From positions 24,275,108-24,339,107 of the forward strand of contig OY743174.1 of NCBI GenBank assembly GCA_963555705.1: a stretch of 64,000 nt of DNA, in the 5' to 3' direction. This stretch comes from Ligustrum vulgare (lineage: Eukaryota > Streptophyta > Magnoliopsida > Lamiales > Oleaceae). The position numbers and the translations under genes are program-made. Positions 34,501-46,019 of this stretch are shown here, in pieces. The first letter of the stretch is position 1. Every line of letters begins with the position of its first letter. Below the pieces are notes generated by a model. It ran no database searches and was not told where the DNA came from. It saw nothing but the letters and a program-made list of their open reading frames with translations.

Positions 34501-37500
34501 TCATTTGAGAGCATTGAGGATAAAGGATGACTTTTCCTCCGAGGGGTCCCCTTCCAAGAATGGTTTCAACCTTTGCCCGTTGACTTTGAAATGTCCTTTT
34601 TCGGGATGATATAGCTCAATAGCTCCGTGGGGAAAATTTTGAGAAATTTTGAATTGCCCCCACCAACGGGATCTAAGCTTTCCAGGGAATAACCGAAGTC
34701 GGGAATTGAACAGAAGAACTTGTAGCCCAACTTTGAAATATATCTTCAGAATGTGGTTATCATGCCATTTCTTGGTCTTCTCCTTATAGATACAAGCATT
34801 TTCATATGAGTTGAGGCGGAATTTATCAAATTCATTGAGTTGAAGCAACCTCTTCTCACCAATTAATTTCGCATCAAAGTTCAATGCCCGTGTAGCCCAA
34901 AATGCTCTATGCTCAAGCTCAAGCTCAACGGGGAGATGACATGATTTTCCAAAAATAAGACAAAGTGGAGACATACCAATAGGAGTCTTGAAGGCGGTGC
35001 GGTAAGCCCATAATACATCATCTAGCTTCCTAGACCAATCTTTCCTTGATGTATTCACCGTCATCTCAAGAATTCTTTTCAACTCACGATTTGAAATCTC
35101 CACTTGGCCACTGGTTTGGGGATGGTATGGTGCGGCTACTCGGTGCTTCACTCCATACTTTGACAAAAGTGAGTCAAGGAGGCGATTACAAAAGTGTTTG
35201 CCTCTATCACTAATGATGAGTCGGGGGGTTCCAAAGCGTGTAAAAATGTTCTTTTTGAGAAAATTGACAATCACCCGAGCATCATTAGTAGGCAATGCCA
35301 CCGCCTCCACGCATTTAGAAACATAGTCCACCGCCACCAAAATATATTGATTTGAGAGCGAGGATGGAAATGGCCCCATGAAATCAATTCCCCATACATC
35401 AAAAATCTCCACTTCCAAGATTGAAGTCAATGGCATTTCATTACGCCAAGAGATGTTCCCACTCCTTTGGCATCTATCACATTTTGATACTAAAGTATAA
35501 GCATCATTGAACAAATTTGGCCAATATGACCCCGATTGAAGAACTTTTGAGGTGGTTTTGAAAGCTCCAAAATTACCCCCATAAGGTGACGAATGACACC
35601 TATCAAGAATTGCTCCCATTTCTTCCTCGGGAACACATTTTCTAATGATTTGGTCCGACCCCCTCTTGAATAAATATGGCTCATCCCAAAAATAATGTTT
35701 CACATCGAAAAAGAATTTCTTCTTTTGTTTATAAGAAGAGTCTGAGGGAAGAATACCACTTACAAGGAAATTCACGAAGTCCGCATACCATGGTGCTTCG
35801 AAGACTTGGAGAAGATGTTTGGCATGCAAAAGTTGTTCATCCAGAAAAGCTTCATTGATTTATTCTACTCCCAACTCTTTAGGTTGATCAAGCCTAGATA
35901 GATGATCGGCTACAAGATTATTTGCTCCCTTCTTATCACGGATCTCCAAATCAAGTTCTTGTAAGAGAATGACCCATCTAATCAATCTTGGTTTCACATC
36001 CTTATTAGAAAGCAAGTATTTTAGAGCGAAGTGATCGGTATAGATAATTACCTTTGAGCCGATGAGATAAGGTCGAAATTTGTCAAAGGAAAAGACCACG
36101 GCAAGCATCTCTTTGTCAGTTGTGGCATAGTTCAATTGAGCATCACTCAATGTTCGGCTTGCATAATAGATCACATGCAACACTTTACCTCTCATTTGCC
36201 CCAAAATCGCTCCCATGGCATAACATCGCACATGAGCTCAAATGGTAAGCTCCAATCCGGGGCCACAGTAATAAGAGCCGTGATAAGCCTTTCCTTAAGA
36301 GTGTTGAAAGCTAACAGACACTCTTGAGAGAAATAAAAAGTGTTGTTCTTCTCAAATAGAGAACAAAGAGGCTTAGTGATTTTTGAGAAATCTTTGATGA
36401 ATCTCCTATAGAAACCCGCATGCCCCAAAAAGCTTCTTATGCCTTTCATCGAAGTAGGAGGAGGCAATTTCTCAATAACTTGGATTTTGGCTTTATCAAC
36501 CTCAATCCCCCCTTGTGAAATCCGATGGCCAAGTACAATGACTTCTCTCACCATAAAATGGCATTTCTCCCAATTAAGCACTAGATTGGTTTCTTCACAT
36601 CTTTCCAACACTACATCAAGATTATCCAGGCATTCATCGAAAGAATAACCAAAAACTGAAAAATCATCCATGAATACCTCGATGAATTTTTCCACCATGT
36701 TAGAGAATATGGCCATCATACAACGTCGAAAAGTAGCATGTGCATTGCAAAGGCCAAACGGTATCCTCCTATAAGCAAAAGTCCCATATGGACATGTGAG
36801 GGTGGTCTTCTGTTGATCTTCGGGGGCTATCAAGATTTGATTGTAACCCCGAGTATCCATCCAAGAAACAATAGTGGGAGTGCCTCGCCAACCTCTCAAG
36901 CATTTGGTTAATAAAGGGGAGAGGGAAGTGATCTTTTCTAGTGGCATTATTTAACTTCCTATAGTCAATGCACACTTTCCATCCGGTCATGGGATTTGTA
37001 GGAATAAGCTCATTGTTCTCATTTTCAACCACAGTGACACCTCATTTCTTTGGAACACATTGGACGGGACTCACCCATGCACTATCCGAGATTGGATAGA
37101 TAATTCCTGCATCCAACCACTTCGAAACCTCGGCTTTTACCACTTCTTTCATGTTTGGATTTAGACGGCGTTGGTGCTCCACCGATGATTTGAAGTCATC
37201 CTCCATGAGGATTTTGTGCATGTATAGAGTATGGCTAATACCCTTGATATCCGCTATAGTCCACCCAATAGCCATTTTATGCATTTTCAACACCTTAAGT
37301 AGTTTTTCTTCCTCCACTTCATTCAACAAATTCGAGATAATAACCATTAGGGTAGAAAAATCGCCCAAGTATGCATACCTCAAATGTGATGGAAGAGGTT
37401 TGAGTTCAATAGTTGGGGCTTGTTGAATGGAAGGTATTGAAGGAGAAGAGCTCTCTCCCAATTCTTCAAAATATGACCTCTTCTTGAAGGGATAAAATTT

Positions 37501-37692
37501 GGAAGCCTCCAAGTGTTGTAACATCCTTCCAATGTCTAAGTCATCCTCTTCCTTAGTGGTTATAGAGTTAGCAATGCAAGTCTCAAGGGGATTCTTAGAT
37601 GATCCATGGATGAATGATATAGCCACTTCTTGATCAATGATGTCTACTCGGGAGCATGAATTTGCCTCGGCGGGATACTTAATGGATTTCAT
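34501..37692 (-). pseudogene. Athila-type pol: RT, RNase H, integrase
   Basis: 37692-37042 is the N-terminal part, ending at a TGA (about 37040). RT continues in 37032-36769 (KVCIDYRKLNNATRKDHFPL) and, after a frame change, 36947-36192 (FMDD box, LGHRISQGGIEVDKAKI, FLGHAGFYRRFI). RNase H is in 36231-35860 ([25 protein letters not shown]). Integrase is 35829-34501: zinc-binding Cys pair in SKCDRCQR, the D-D-E triad in [17 protein letters not shown] and [10 protein letters not shown], and C-terminal WWGQFKI. One expected zinc-binding His is Asn (SSPYGGNFG). At least two frameshifts and a stop disable it. Confidence 0.88.
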
Positions 37693-37699
37693 GATGTCA

Positions 37700-38230
37700 A
37701 ATTAATACTAGCACCAAGATCACACAATGCTTTTCCAAAATTTAAATCACCAATAGTACAAGGAATATTAAAACTCTCTGAATCTTTGATTTTTGGAGGC
37801 AATTTGTTTTGTAGTATGGCACGTCATCCTTCCGTGAGCATCACAATTTCATGATCTTCTAGCCTCCTCTTGTTTGAAAGAATATCTTTCTTGAACTTTG
37901 CATTGCTAAGCATTTGTGCTAATACATCGGCAAAGGGTATGTTGATGTGAAGTTTCTTGAAGATTTCAAGAAATTTACCAACCTGTGCATCCACTTTATA
38001 CTTTTGGAGTCTTTGAGGAAAAGGAATGGGATCACATAAGCTTTCACCGGAGTAGGCATCTTTGTTGATGTCTCCCCACTTTCCTTGGATGTTGCATCAT
38101 TTTCATTTCCCAAGTCGGACGTTGTTGCATAAACAAGGCAAGAGTACCTAGAAAATGAAAATAAAAAGAAGAAAGAGATGAGAATGAGAAGACAATTCAA
38201 TTAACAAAAATCAATGCATTTAGTACAAAT
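37700..38230 (-). pseudogene. Athila-type gag C-terminus and protease remnant
   Basis: In broken frames the minus strand reads PIPFPQRLQKYKVDAQ, FLEIFKKLHINIPFADVL, FKKDILSNKRRLEDHEIVML, ILQNKLPPKIKD, IPCTIGDLNFGKALCDLGAS, the usual end of Athila gag running into the CDLGAS protease motif. The N-terminal part of gag is absent: less than 100 bp separates this from the primer-binding site, so there has been an internal deletion. Confidence 0.75.
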
Positions 38231-38240
38231 AAAATCAATC

Positions 38241-38260
38241 CCCGAAAACGACGCCAAAAA
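38241..38260 (-). other. Primer-binding site of the Athila-type element
   Basis: On the minus strand TTTTTGGCGTCGTTTTCGGG, a variant of the TGGCGCCGTTG...GGGG site of plant Athila/Tat elements. Confidence 0.75.
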
Positions 38261-38262
38261 CC

Positions 38263-38491
38263 TGTTCGCTAAAATCATATACCGCAAGTGCACGGTTCGC
38301 GTTCAATTAGTAAAGTGGGCTCAAAAAGTCCGAGTTATCGTAACCACGAGGATTGATTAATTTGTAACTAAACTTGTTGATTTCGTTTTAAAAGAAAAGT
38401 CAAGTAACATAAAAGTTTGGTTTGGTGGTGAATTACTAAGTAATAATTGCGAAGGACTGGATTGAGTTAGCTTCGTCGGTTGTAGCACACA
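38263..38491 (-). repeat. 5' LTR (short or fragment) of the Athila-type element
   Basis: Runs from the primer-binding site to the point where the Tat antisense reading frame begins. On the minus strand it could start TGTGCTACAACC and end GCGAACA. The partner LTR is not in the window, so length and ends are provisional. Confidence 0.5.
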
Positions 38492-39789
38492 TTTTTGCCC
38501 TATAATAACACCCATTGGCAGCTCCTCACCCAACACCTCTTCCTCCTGCATCTCCTCAATAATTGGTTGCTTGGCCGCCCTCACCATAGTAACCCTCTAA
38601 TTTTCGGAGTTTTCCTTTTCTCACTAGCTGTAGCTTCGATTATTATTGGGTCACCCACTGAAGTTATGACCTCGGTTTTCCCTTCCTGAATCCTTGCAAC
38701 TCGTAAATCCCTCATTGATTTTTTTCTTTTCTTTTGTTTTCTTTGAGAAGATGCAAAAACCAACAGTAAAAGTCATGAAATAAAAGCTATGAAATTTAGA
38801 TTGGAGTTCGGTACTACTTACTTTTCTCTTTCCTGATTAGAATGAACTCTAGCTTCTCAGAAAGGAGTTTTGCTTTATATAACTTCTCGTCCACTATCAG
38901 ATTTCTGCACTCCCTCCACTAGTCAGCGTACTCACGGGTTTTTTTGGCCTTTTAGATGGACTCCTGAATGTGGTCGAACCTCTCGTAGTCTGCATTGCAA
39001 GAAAGGTTAATAGAGTTAAAACGGTGGATTAAAAAATTAAAATCAAAGGAATAACACTTACTTAAGGTACGAAAGCTTCCATCAATGGTCACTTCGGGAG
39101 TTGGGTCATCTTTGACGTACTGCCAGTCGCTAGTCACCCAAAACCAATTGATCTTCTAATCTTTAACGAACTCTGAAAGACCCATTATTAAATTCCCTCC
39201 TTGTTTTGGGCGGGCACTGACGTAATAAAATTCGGAGTTCTTACCATCATGTTTAAACCCGTACATGGAGTGGAACTCCTCTACACTCAGCTCTCCAAAC
39301 CCCAGTTCGTCCTATAGTACTATCATCTCCACTAAAATCCTCCAGCCATTGGGAGTAAGCTGAAATTGAGCTATTCTTCAGGAACTAAGAAATTTCCTAT
39401 TATTGGGGAGAACGGAAGTCTCAACCCGGCATCTAACATCTCTTTATTGATCGCTATGTGACCTACATGCGGATCACATGACCTATCGTTAGTAAGAGGA
39501 ATCCCCAATTTTACATCTTCCGGGATCCTATATTTCTTCCTCCAAAAGTTTAGGTCTTTTTTTCGTCACCACAGTAATATACCTTTTTGCATCCCACTCT
39601 GGTCTATCCCTCATAATGGCCCTAGTCCCCTCAGAAAAAGTTGGTGACCTATTCTCCCCAGTGTCAACTATCACGCGAGGCCAAAGTGACCTCCTCGCTA
39701 GAAGAAGTCACCGCCATCAACGGAGCAGCCCTTAGGGCTTCTTTAGGAAGTTCACTAAAATCTACACTAGTTCCCGCTTCTTCACTCAT
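38492..39789 (-). pseudogene. Antisense spliced gene of a Tat-type element (putative gypsy-type transposon / Transposase_28 family)
   Basis: Lies between pol and the 3' LTR of a Tat element but on the opposite strand. From MSEEAGTSVDF at 39789 the frame, with a few stops and shifts, gives YRIPEDVKLGIPLTNDRSCD, INKEMLDAGLRLPFSPIIGN, TPNGWRILVEMIVLYDELGF, YGFKHDGKNSEFYYVSARPK and TSDWQYVKDDP. This is the plant family named putative gypsy-type transposon. A GT-AG intron is clear at 39061-38990 (AA-GTAAGTG to TTGCAATGCAG). The next exon is DYERFDHIQESI and KAKKTREYAD. A second possible donor (AAGTAAGTAG, about 38820) precedes a Lys-rich exon (KQKKRKKSMRDLRVAR). Its role in the element is not established. 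The gene is cut at 38491. Confidence 0.72.
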
Positions 39790-40305
39790 GATGACCCAAG
39801 AAGATAATGTATCAAATTTTTACAGAAAATGGGAAGAATTGTAGAAAAAAAAAACCTTGAAAAGTTCTCCTAACAGGAAGATTAAGCAGAGAGAGCTTAA
39901 AAAAGGAAACAGAGATGAGAAAGGGAGTTCGCTTTCTTATACCTTAACAAAAAATAAAATTCGCTGAAGCTTTTGGTCACGAAAAAAAATGGAGTTTCCG
40001 TTAGAAAAGATTCACGTAAAATCACCTGGAAATAAAAGGGTTAGGGATACTTTTTGGTTTTAACCTTTTTGCAAAAAAAAAAAAAAAAATCCAACTGTTA
40101 GATGAAATCTAACGGATATTATTCAAAAAATATAAATAATATAAGGGGCTAAACATTCCCTTTGCCTTGTAACCAAAAAAAGGTGTGAATTGATAGTTAA
40201 TTATTGCCTAAAAGAAATCAAAGCGTGTCAAAGAAGTAATTCAGAGATAGCTGTTGAAAGGAGTCGAAAAGGTATAAGGCCTGCACTAAATGTCTTTAGC
40301 ACATA

Positions 40306-40319
40306 CCTTGGGGGACAAT
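40306..40319 (+). other. Polypurine tract of the Tat element (ending 42646)
   Basis: CCTTGGGGGACAAT directly precedes the LTR start TGTTGATATAGG. This fixes the element's orientation as plus, opposite to the antisense gene. Confidence 0.7.
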
Positions 40320-40811
40320 TGTTGATATAGGAAATTCTATCAAGGTCCAGTTCGGAATATTTGGGTATAGCCCGTCCAAAGAGGCCTCAAATAAATTGGG
40401 CTTGGCCCACTTCAGATCCCTCATGCTGAATAACGAGCTTCATTGATATTACGCCGTTCTCCGATCTGCGACCTCAACTGTTACCACCTGGGAGAAAAAT
40501 CTTGAGGTCGGTAAAATATTCACCCGGATAAATACTGAACCTCGGAGGGCTTTATTGAGGGCAGGAAATAATTTTCTCAACGCAAGTGGGTCACCTAGAG
40601 CGGCACAATTCAGAGAAATTGCCTGCAACACGGAACCTGCAATGTACAGTTTCAGAGAATGTTACAATAGTGGGCCCACCATCACGTGAATTGTGCTTAA
40701 ACAACAAGTTATCAACGTCATTTGTCTTGATTATTGTGAAAATCCCTTTATTTTATTCATTTGTCTACAGTAAATTCTAAATATTTGTCTATAAATAGAA
40801 ATGTTTATGTC

Positions 40812-40820
40812 ATTGTAAAG
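40812..40820. repeat. 9-bp target-site duplication, left copy
   Basis: ATTGTAAAG, identical to 42483-42491. Confidence 0.88.
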
Positions 40821-42482
40821 GGTAAACAGCACAAATGGTCCCAACGTTTGAGTTTCTTGCAAAAATAGTCCTCAATGTTTAGATTTTGGCATTTATACCC
40901 TCAGATTTATCAAACGTTGTGAAAATGGTCCCTGCCGTTATATTTTATTAATTCTGACCGTTAATTGCACTATTTGACCTTATTTTTCATATTTTCATAA
41001 GGGCATTTATGTTTTTATCTAATTTTCCCCATATTTTACATCCAATTGAAATGTTGTATACAGATAACATCCTTGGAATAAAAAGGTTTTGACGTATTAA
41101 GTCTCTAACCTACAAACGTTTGGCATATTTAGTCCTCAACCTAGAAACGTTTGACATCTTTAGTCCCTAACATATTAATTCACTGTTTGAGACCCATTAT
41201 TTCAAATAATGCGATTTGTAATTGTAATATTTTGAGGAATTTTTGGTTAAAAAACATGATTTTTTTATTTACGTCTAAATTATTTTATTGATTGAAAACA
41301 TCATTTAAAAAAATAAAAACTCATTTTCAGTCGTACATTGTAATTTTTTTGAAGAATTTGTGGTTAAAAATCAAGATATTTTTATTTACGTTTAGATTAT
41401 TTTATTGATTAAAAACATCATTTTTTAAGAACTCATTTTCAATCGCACATTCTATCAATAAAATAATCTATAAATTTTTGTTTTTTTACCGATGTGTTGA
41501 ACTATTATTGTGGTGAATTTTTGTTAAATCTTTTATTAACTTTAAAATCAAGAATAAAATTCAATTTTTCCCTAAAAATAAAAAAAAGAATTAACTTCAA
41601 TTTTTTCGGTTCGATTTCAATTCGATCGACTCAGTTCTCTTTTTTGTCAGCCCCTAAATGTTTTTTACTCAATTCCTAATTTTTTTTATCCAAATCAAAT
41701 AGTGTGACATATTGTTGCTGAAATTTACTTAATCAATCTCTGTAAATTAATAAGCCACTATTTGTTAAACCATTTATAAATTTATGTATAGATAATTTTA
41801 TTTATTAAATGTGAGGTTTAAAATGATTTTTAAATAAAAATGAAGTTTTTCAATCAATAAAATAATCAGACGTAAATAAAAAAAAAAATCTTACTTTTTA
41901 ATCAAAAATTCTCTAAAAAATTACAATTACAAATTGCATTATTTGAAATAATTTAAATTACATTGTACGGTTGAAAATGAGTTTTGAACAAAAATGATGT
42001 TTTCAATCAATAAAATAATCTAGACGTAAATAAAAAAAATCTTGCTTTTTAAACACAAATTCTTCAAAGAATTAAAATTACAAATCGCATTATTTGAAAT
42101 AATGGGTCTCAAACAGTGAATTAATATGTTAGGGACTAAAGATGCCAAACGTTTGTAGGTTAGGGACTAAATACGACAAACATTTGTAGGTTAGAGACTT
42201 AATACGTCAAAACCTTTTCATTTTAGGGATGTTATCTGCATATAACCTTTCAATTAGATGTAAAATAGGAGAAATATTAGATTAAGACATAAATGACCTT
42301 ATGAAAATATGAAAAATAAGGGCAAATAGTGTAATTAACGGTTGGAATTAATAGAATATAACGGCAGGGACCATTTTTCACAACGTTTGGTGAATCTGAG
42401 GGTGTAAATGCCAAAATTTAAACGTTGGGGACTATTTTCGCAAGAAATCCAAACGTTAGAGACCATTTGTGTTGTTTACCCC
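40821..42482. mobile_element. Non-autonomous MULE with long terminal inverted repeats
   Basis: Flanked by ATTGTAAAG at 40812-40820 and 42483-42491, a perfect 9-bp duplication. The ends read inward GGTAAACAGCACAAATGGTC and GGGGTAAACAACACAAATGG and stay alignable for roughly 600 bp, so most of the 1.66 kb is arm (left to about 41460, right from about 41810). The centre is AT-rich with no coding content. It inserted into the Tat LTR. Confidence 0.85.
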
Positions 42483-42491
42483 ATTGTAAAG
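42483..42491. repeat. 9-bp target-site duplication, right copy
   Basis: ATTGTAAAG, identical to 40812-40820. Confidence 0.88.
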
Positions 42492-42611
42492 CAGGCCAAA
42501 TTTGGAAACAAATATGTTGTCAAAATAATTCCAACAAATGACTCTTTTCCTCTCTCTTTATCAGTAAATACCGGCTCAAATATACTTAAATACTAATATA
42601 AGTTAAGAAAA

Positions 42612-42803
42612 TCGCCATGTGTCAACGACGATTTTTGACGTCAACAAACTTCTTCTCGACTTTGGGGACAACCTCAGTAACCTCATTTGTAATTTCTTCA
42701 ATCACCTCAACCCTATCATCCGATACTATCTGATTTCTTTCCACACTATTTTCTTTCTCGATGATTTCATTGTCATCAAAAGAATGATACTCATTTCCTA
42801 TTC
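42612..42803 (-). other. Acidic open frame running into the Tat LTR, possible exon fragment
   Basis: A 60-codon open stretch without ATG: the peptide includes SFDDNEIIEKENSVERNQIV and EVIEEITNEVTEVVPKVEKK. Such an acidic composition is uncommon in AT-rich non-coding DNA. The last codons lie in the LTR end (to 42646). No family was recognised. Confidence 0.25.
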
Positions 42804-43128
42804 AAATAGAACAAATATGTTAAATTTAGTTTTCTATTATTATACTCGCTAAACAAGGGGATCAAATGAGTAAATAACAAATACATTCAAGATCAAATTA
42901 TTTCTTGAAATATTGAACTTGGTACTATGTTAACCCGTTACAAATTTTACCACCATTAGTACTAAAAAAATCTAATTAATGATCAAATATGAGATTTCAC
43001 GTTTTCCCCCTCTTTCGACTCCAAAATGCACTCATGACATTGCCATTTCAACTCCCAAATAACTAATTCCATAGAGTAAGTAGCAGTAACTTAAACTAGT
43101 TCATGAAAATTGAAAAAATAGGCCAAAT

Positions 43129-44115
43129 TGTAGCGATCGAAAATTTTATTAGAGTAAAAGTTAAATATATTAGATCATGTCGCTACGACTTCACCCAATT
43201 TCTAGGGAAAACGTGTTTGTCTAGCCATATTAAATATTTTAAGATTTTTTAGAAAGAAGTTTAAATTCATTTAAATCTTTGAGTACAATTTGCGATTTTA
43301 AATTTGTCCAAAATCATTAGTTCATTTATAAACCCAAATCTTTATTTTAATCCAATATCCAAATTTCTGATTTTAATATTATTTTTATTAAGTTCTCAAT
43401 TCTCAATTAATACAAAAATTATTTTGCAGCCAATTCATACTCCAAAAACTCCCAAAACGTGTCTCATTCATTTTATCATTTATTTCCTCATTCATTTTGA
43501 CGTCACATAATTTAGTTCTTAAACCAATATATAGCTCATCTTCTTCCTCTCCCCCACACAGAATCTGCAAGAAATTTGGATAAGAAAACTCTATGCTTTC
43601 GATCTTCAACTTCACACAGCCGAATCAATTACTACGACCAATAAACAAAATCCATCACCAACCCGAGCTCCACTACCAGACTTCATCAACCCAAAAACTC
43701 AATGGCCAAATGCAAAGCATTACACACAAGCAAAATTTCAGAATTTAATCCAACCAAGAGTCAAACCATCAAGCAAATTCAAGAACCACCACCACCCAAT
43801 CGAATCACACCTCTACTGAAATGCCACACATCGAACCACGAAGAACCTCCATTACCAAGACACCACAGAAATGCCAAACTTCGAAGTTCAGTCGACTTCC
43901 CACTGCCCCATTCAAAAATCAAACCAAAATCAAACCAGAAACCCAGAAAAAAACAAAGAATCAGATTAACCCATGTAGCAGGACCGCAACAAAAATAACT
44001 TCATTTTTATAGAGTAATGAAAGTTTATTCTTATTATATCCTATGTTTTACTGCAATAAACCTCCTTGGACGAACCCAGGCAACAAAAGTCTCGACAGTA
44101 TGCCTGCATGGTAGG
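43129..44115 (+). repeat. LTR fragment related to the gypsy-1 LTR, plus orientation
   Basis: Starts TGTAGCGATCGAAAATTTT and shares with the gypsy-1 LTR start (minus, from 20153) the order TGTAGCGA, TGTCGCTRCGA, TCACCCA and GTYTAGCCA. It is diverged, and truncated at about 44115 where another LTR begins. 43500-44000 holds C-rich, Pro-codon-rich sequence but no gene I recognise. Confidence 0.6.
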
Positions 44116-45225
44116 TGTAACAGACCTATCGTTCGGAACCCGCGATGCTCGCAAGCATATCGGTCAGCATTTCCAACACACGAGGCATCAAACTATAATG
44201 CAAGTACAACATAACTATGGAAAGGGGTTCTTGAGAATGGTCGCCACCCAAGGATCGAAGATCTCTCTCGAAGCCCTAACTATATAATATGTATATATAT
44301 AATTGCAATTCCATAGGTCATGTTAGTGCACCATCCAAAATATCCAACAAAATAAGTTCCTTGCCGTGCCATGTGAGTAGGGGGAGAATGTCACGGCCCG
44401 GTTTTTCCCCTACTCATGTAACACGACAAGGAACTTATTTGGTTGGATATTTCGGATGGTGCACTAACATAACCTATGCAATTGCATATATTTATCAATA
44501 AGTCCTTCTTAGAGTTAAGCAGTGCTTTTTGCTTGTTCGTGTGTCATGGAGGCTGACCCCGTTTGCTTACGAGCTGTTAAGGATTTTGATGCTCAGAATC
44601 AACCACAAAGATATACAAAATACGATTTAAACAAAAAACTCCAAAAAAACTCTTATTACTTAAAGTAAATCGTAAAGTATGAAGTTTTAGTTACAGATTC
44701 AAACTCTGATCTAAACAGTATCAAATAATCTCAAAACTCGCAGAAAATCCACAAAGAAATTACAAAAAAAAAAAAATCCGTATACAACTACTAAGATGAT
44801 AACTGATTATGCACAAAGAATCAGTATAAAAAACACAGAATATTGCGAGAAAAATGAGAGATCACTTTTTCAGAACACGAAGAAGACACAGAGACGAGAA
44901 GAGAGAAAATCAGAGATCAGAGGAGACGTTTCTGGATTAGTGAGTATTGAAGAGTCAATAGCAAGCCTTATCATCTGGTGGACGGCTAGGATGATTTCTG
45001 TTATGATCCAACGATATAAAATGAAAGGGCGGTGATGTATTGGGCCAATGAACGGGGTCATGAGTTGGGCTCCCAAGTTCGGTCCAGCTAGATTTTAATC
45101 TTGGGCTTCAGCATTTTATTCCAGATGGGTTGTTCAACATAATTCAGATTCCTGGGCTAAAAATGTGGGCTGATTCGATTGTATTTACACGAGCATTACG
45201 GGTGCCGAACAGTAGGTTCGTTACA
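44116..45225 (+). repeat. LTR-like segment with extended inverted termini
   Basis: Starts TGTAACAGACCTATCGTTCG and ends, read inward on the other strand, TGTAACGAACCTACTGTTCG. The inverted match continues to about 36 bp (GGMACCCGYRATGCTCG). Directly after the right end comes AGTGGTATAAGAGGT, a diverged initiator-Met primer-binding site, so this reads as the 5' LTR of a decayed element. Confidence 0.55.
44300..44489. repeat. Long near-perfect hairpin
   Basis: About 88-bp arms (44300-44386 and 44403-44489) match in inverted orientation with few differences, separated by about 16 bp (AATGTCACGGCCCGG). Shared blocks include TGTTAGTGCACCATCC and AAATAAGTTCCTTG. Confidence 0.85.
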
Positions 45226-46019
45226 AGTGGTATAAGAGGTTTGTATGTGATTTCCAGCCAAAATAAGTAGCAAAAATCGGCTAGAAAAAAAGCTAAACCA
45301 GTGGAATAAAATGGGAAGAAAAACTGTGCATTTTCTTATTTTCAATCGGACTGAAAAAGTGGATTTTCGGCTAAACCATTACTCGGTTGGAAAATCCGAC
45401 TCAGTTCGTCAAGGAGAACACTCAACCAAAATTTGATAAAAATCTACAATTGAAAATATCTTACCGAAAAAGTAGAGCAGTCGGACTAAATAAGTCATTT
45501 TCTGGCCAAACGAAATTTTCGATCAACAAACGGACACTGCATTTGAGTTCACGAGGCTGAGGAGGTCCTTTATGTGATTTTTTGCATTTTTGACAGCGGT
45601 CCCGCAGTGGTTGGGCGAGCATTTTTGGGTAGAATCATCTGCACGACCTGCTGAGTCTATTTCAGAAGCCCGTTTTGTAAAATTGAAATTTGCAACTTTC
45701 GATTTAACAAACACAAAAAAGTTCGCTTTTGGTACATGGATGAAACCTCTCTAAATTCATGTAATAGCAAACCATCGTGTTGGTTGATCATTAGGATTAG
45801 GGGTTACCATTGCTTGGAAACCATTATCTGTTGCTAAAATTTAGGCTTTAACTATCTTACGCAGTAAGTGTTTGAGGTGTGAAGCTAAGTATAATTGTTT
45901 GTTCGGTCTTTTTGATTGTGTGTTGGCATAATTCTTGTTTGTTGTGTTTTGTTAATCCTTAAAAAATTTTTGACTTTAGGACTACTCGTTGTGATTAATT
46001 ATTAATTTGTGATTTCTTG

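Larger units (their letters stand above)
32184..38491 (-). mobile_element. Athila-type Ty3/gypsy element, rearranged
   Basis: Read on the minus strand: short LTR fragment (38491-38263), primer-binding site (38260-38241), a shortened gag-protease region, pol (37692-34501) and a long 3' non-coding region (34500-32184) cut by the gypsy-2 LTR at 32183/32184. The primer-binding sequence, the protease CDLGASIN motif, the RT box FMDD and the integrase style match the Athila lineage. Most of gag and the 3' LTR are missing. Confidence 0.8.
40320..42646 (+). repeat. 3' LTR of a Tat-type element, split by a MULE
   Basis: Starts TGTTGA and ends TCAACA. Without the MULE and its duplication it is about 656 bp. 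A TATA-like word (CTATAAATAGAAATG) lies at about 40790, just before the MULE. The 5' LTR and pol of this element are not in the window. Confidence 0.75.

Noticed and set aside
43702..43998. 98-codon Pro/Lys-rich plus-strand ORF
   Set aside because: Lies in the LTR fragment related to gypsy-1; no domain, and a second frame is open over much of it.
44510..44550. GAGTTAAGCAGTGCTTTT, reminiscent of the internal part of 5S rRNA
   Set aside because: Only a short stretch fits; the conserved 5' and 3' parts of 5S rRNA are absent.
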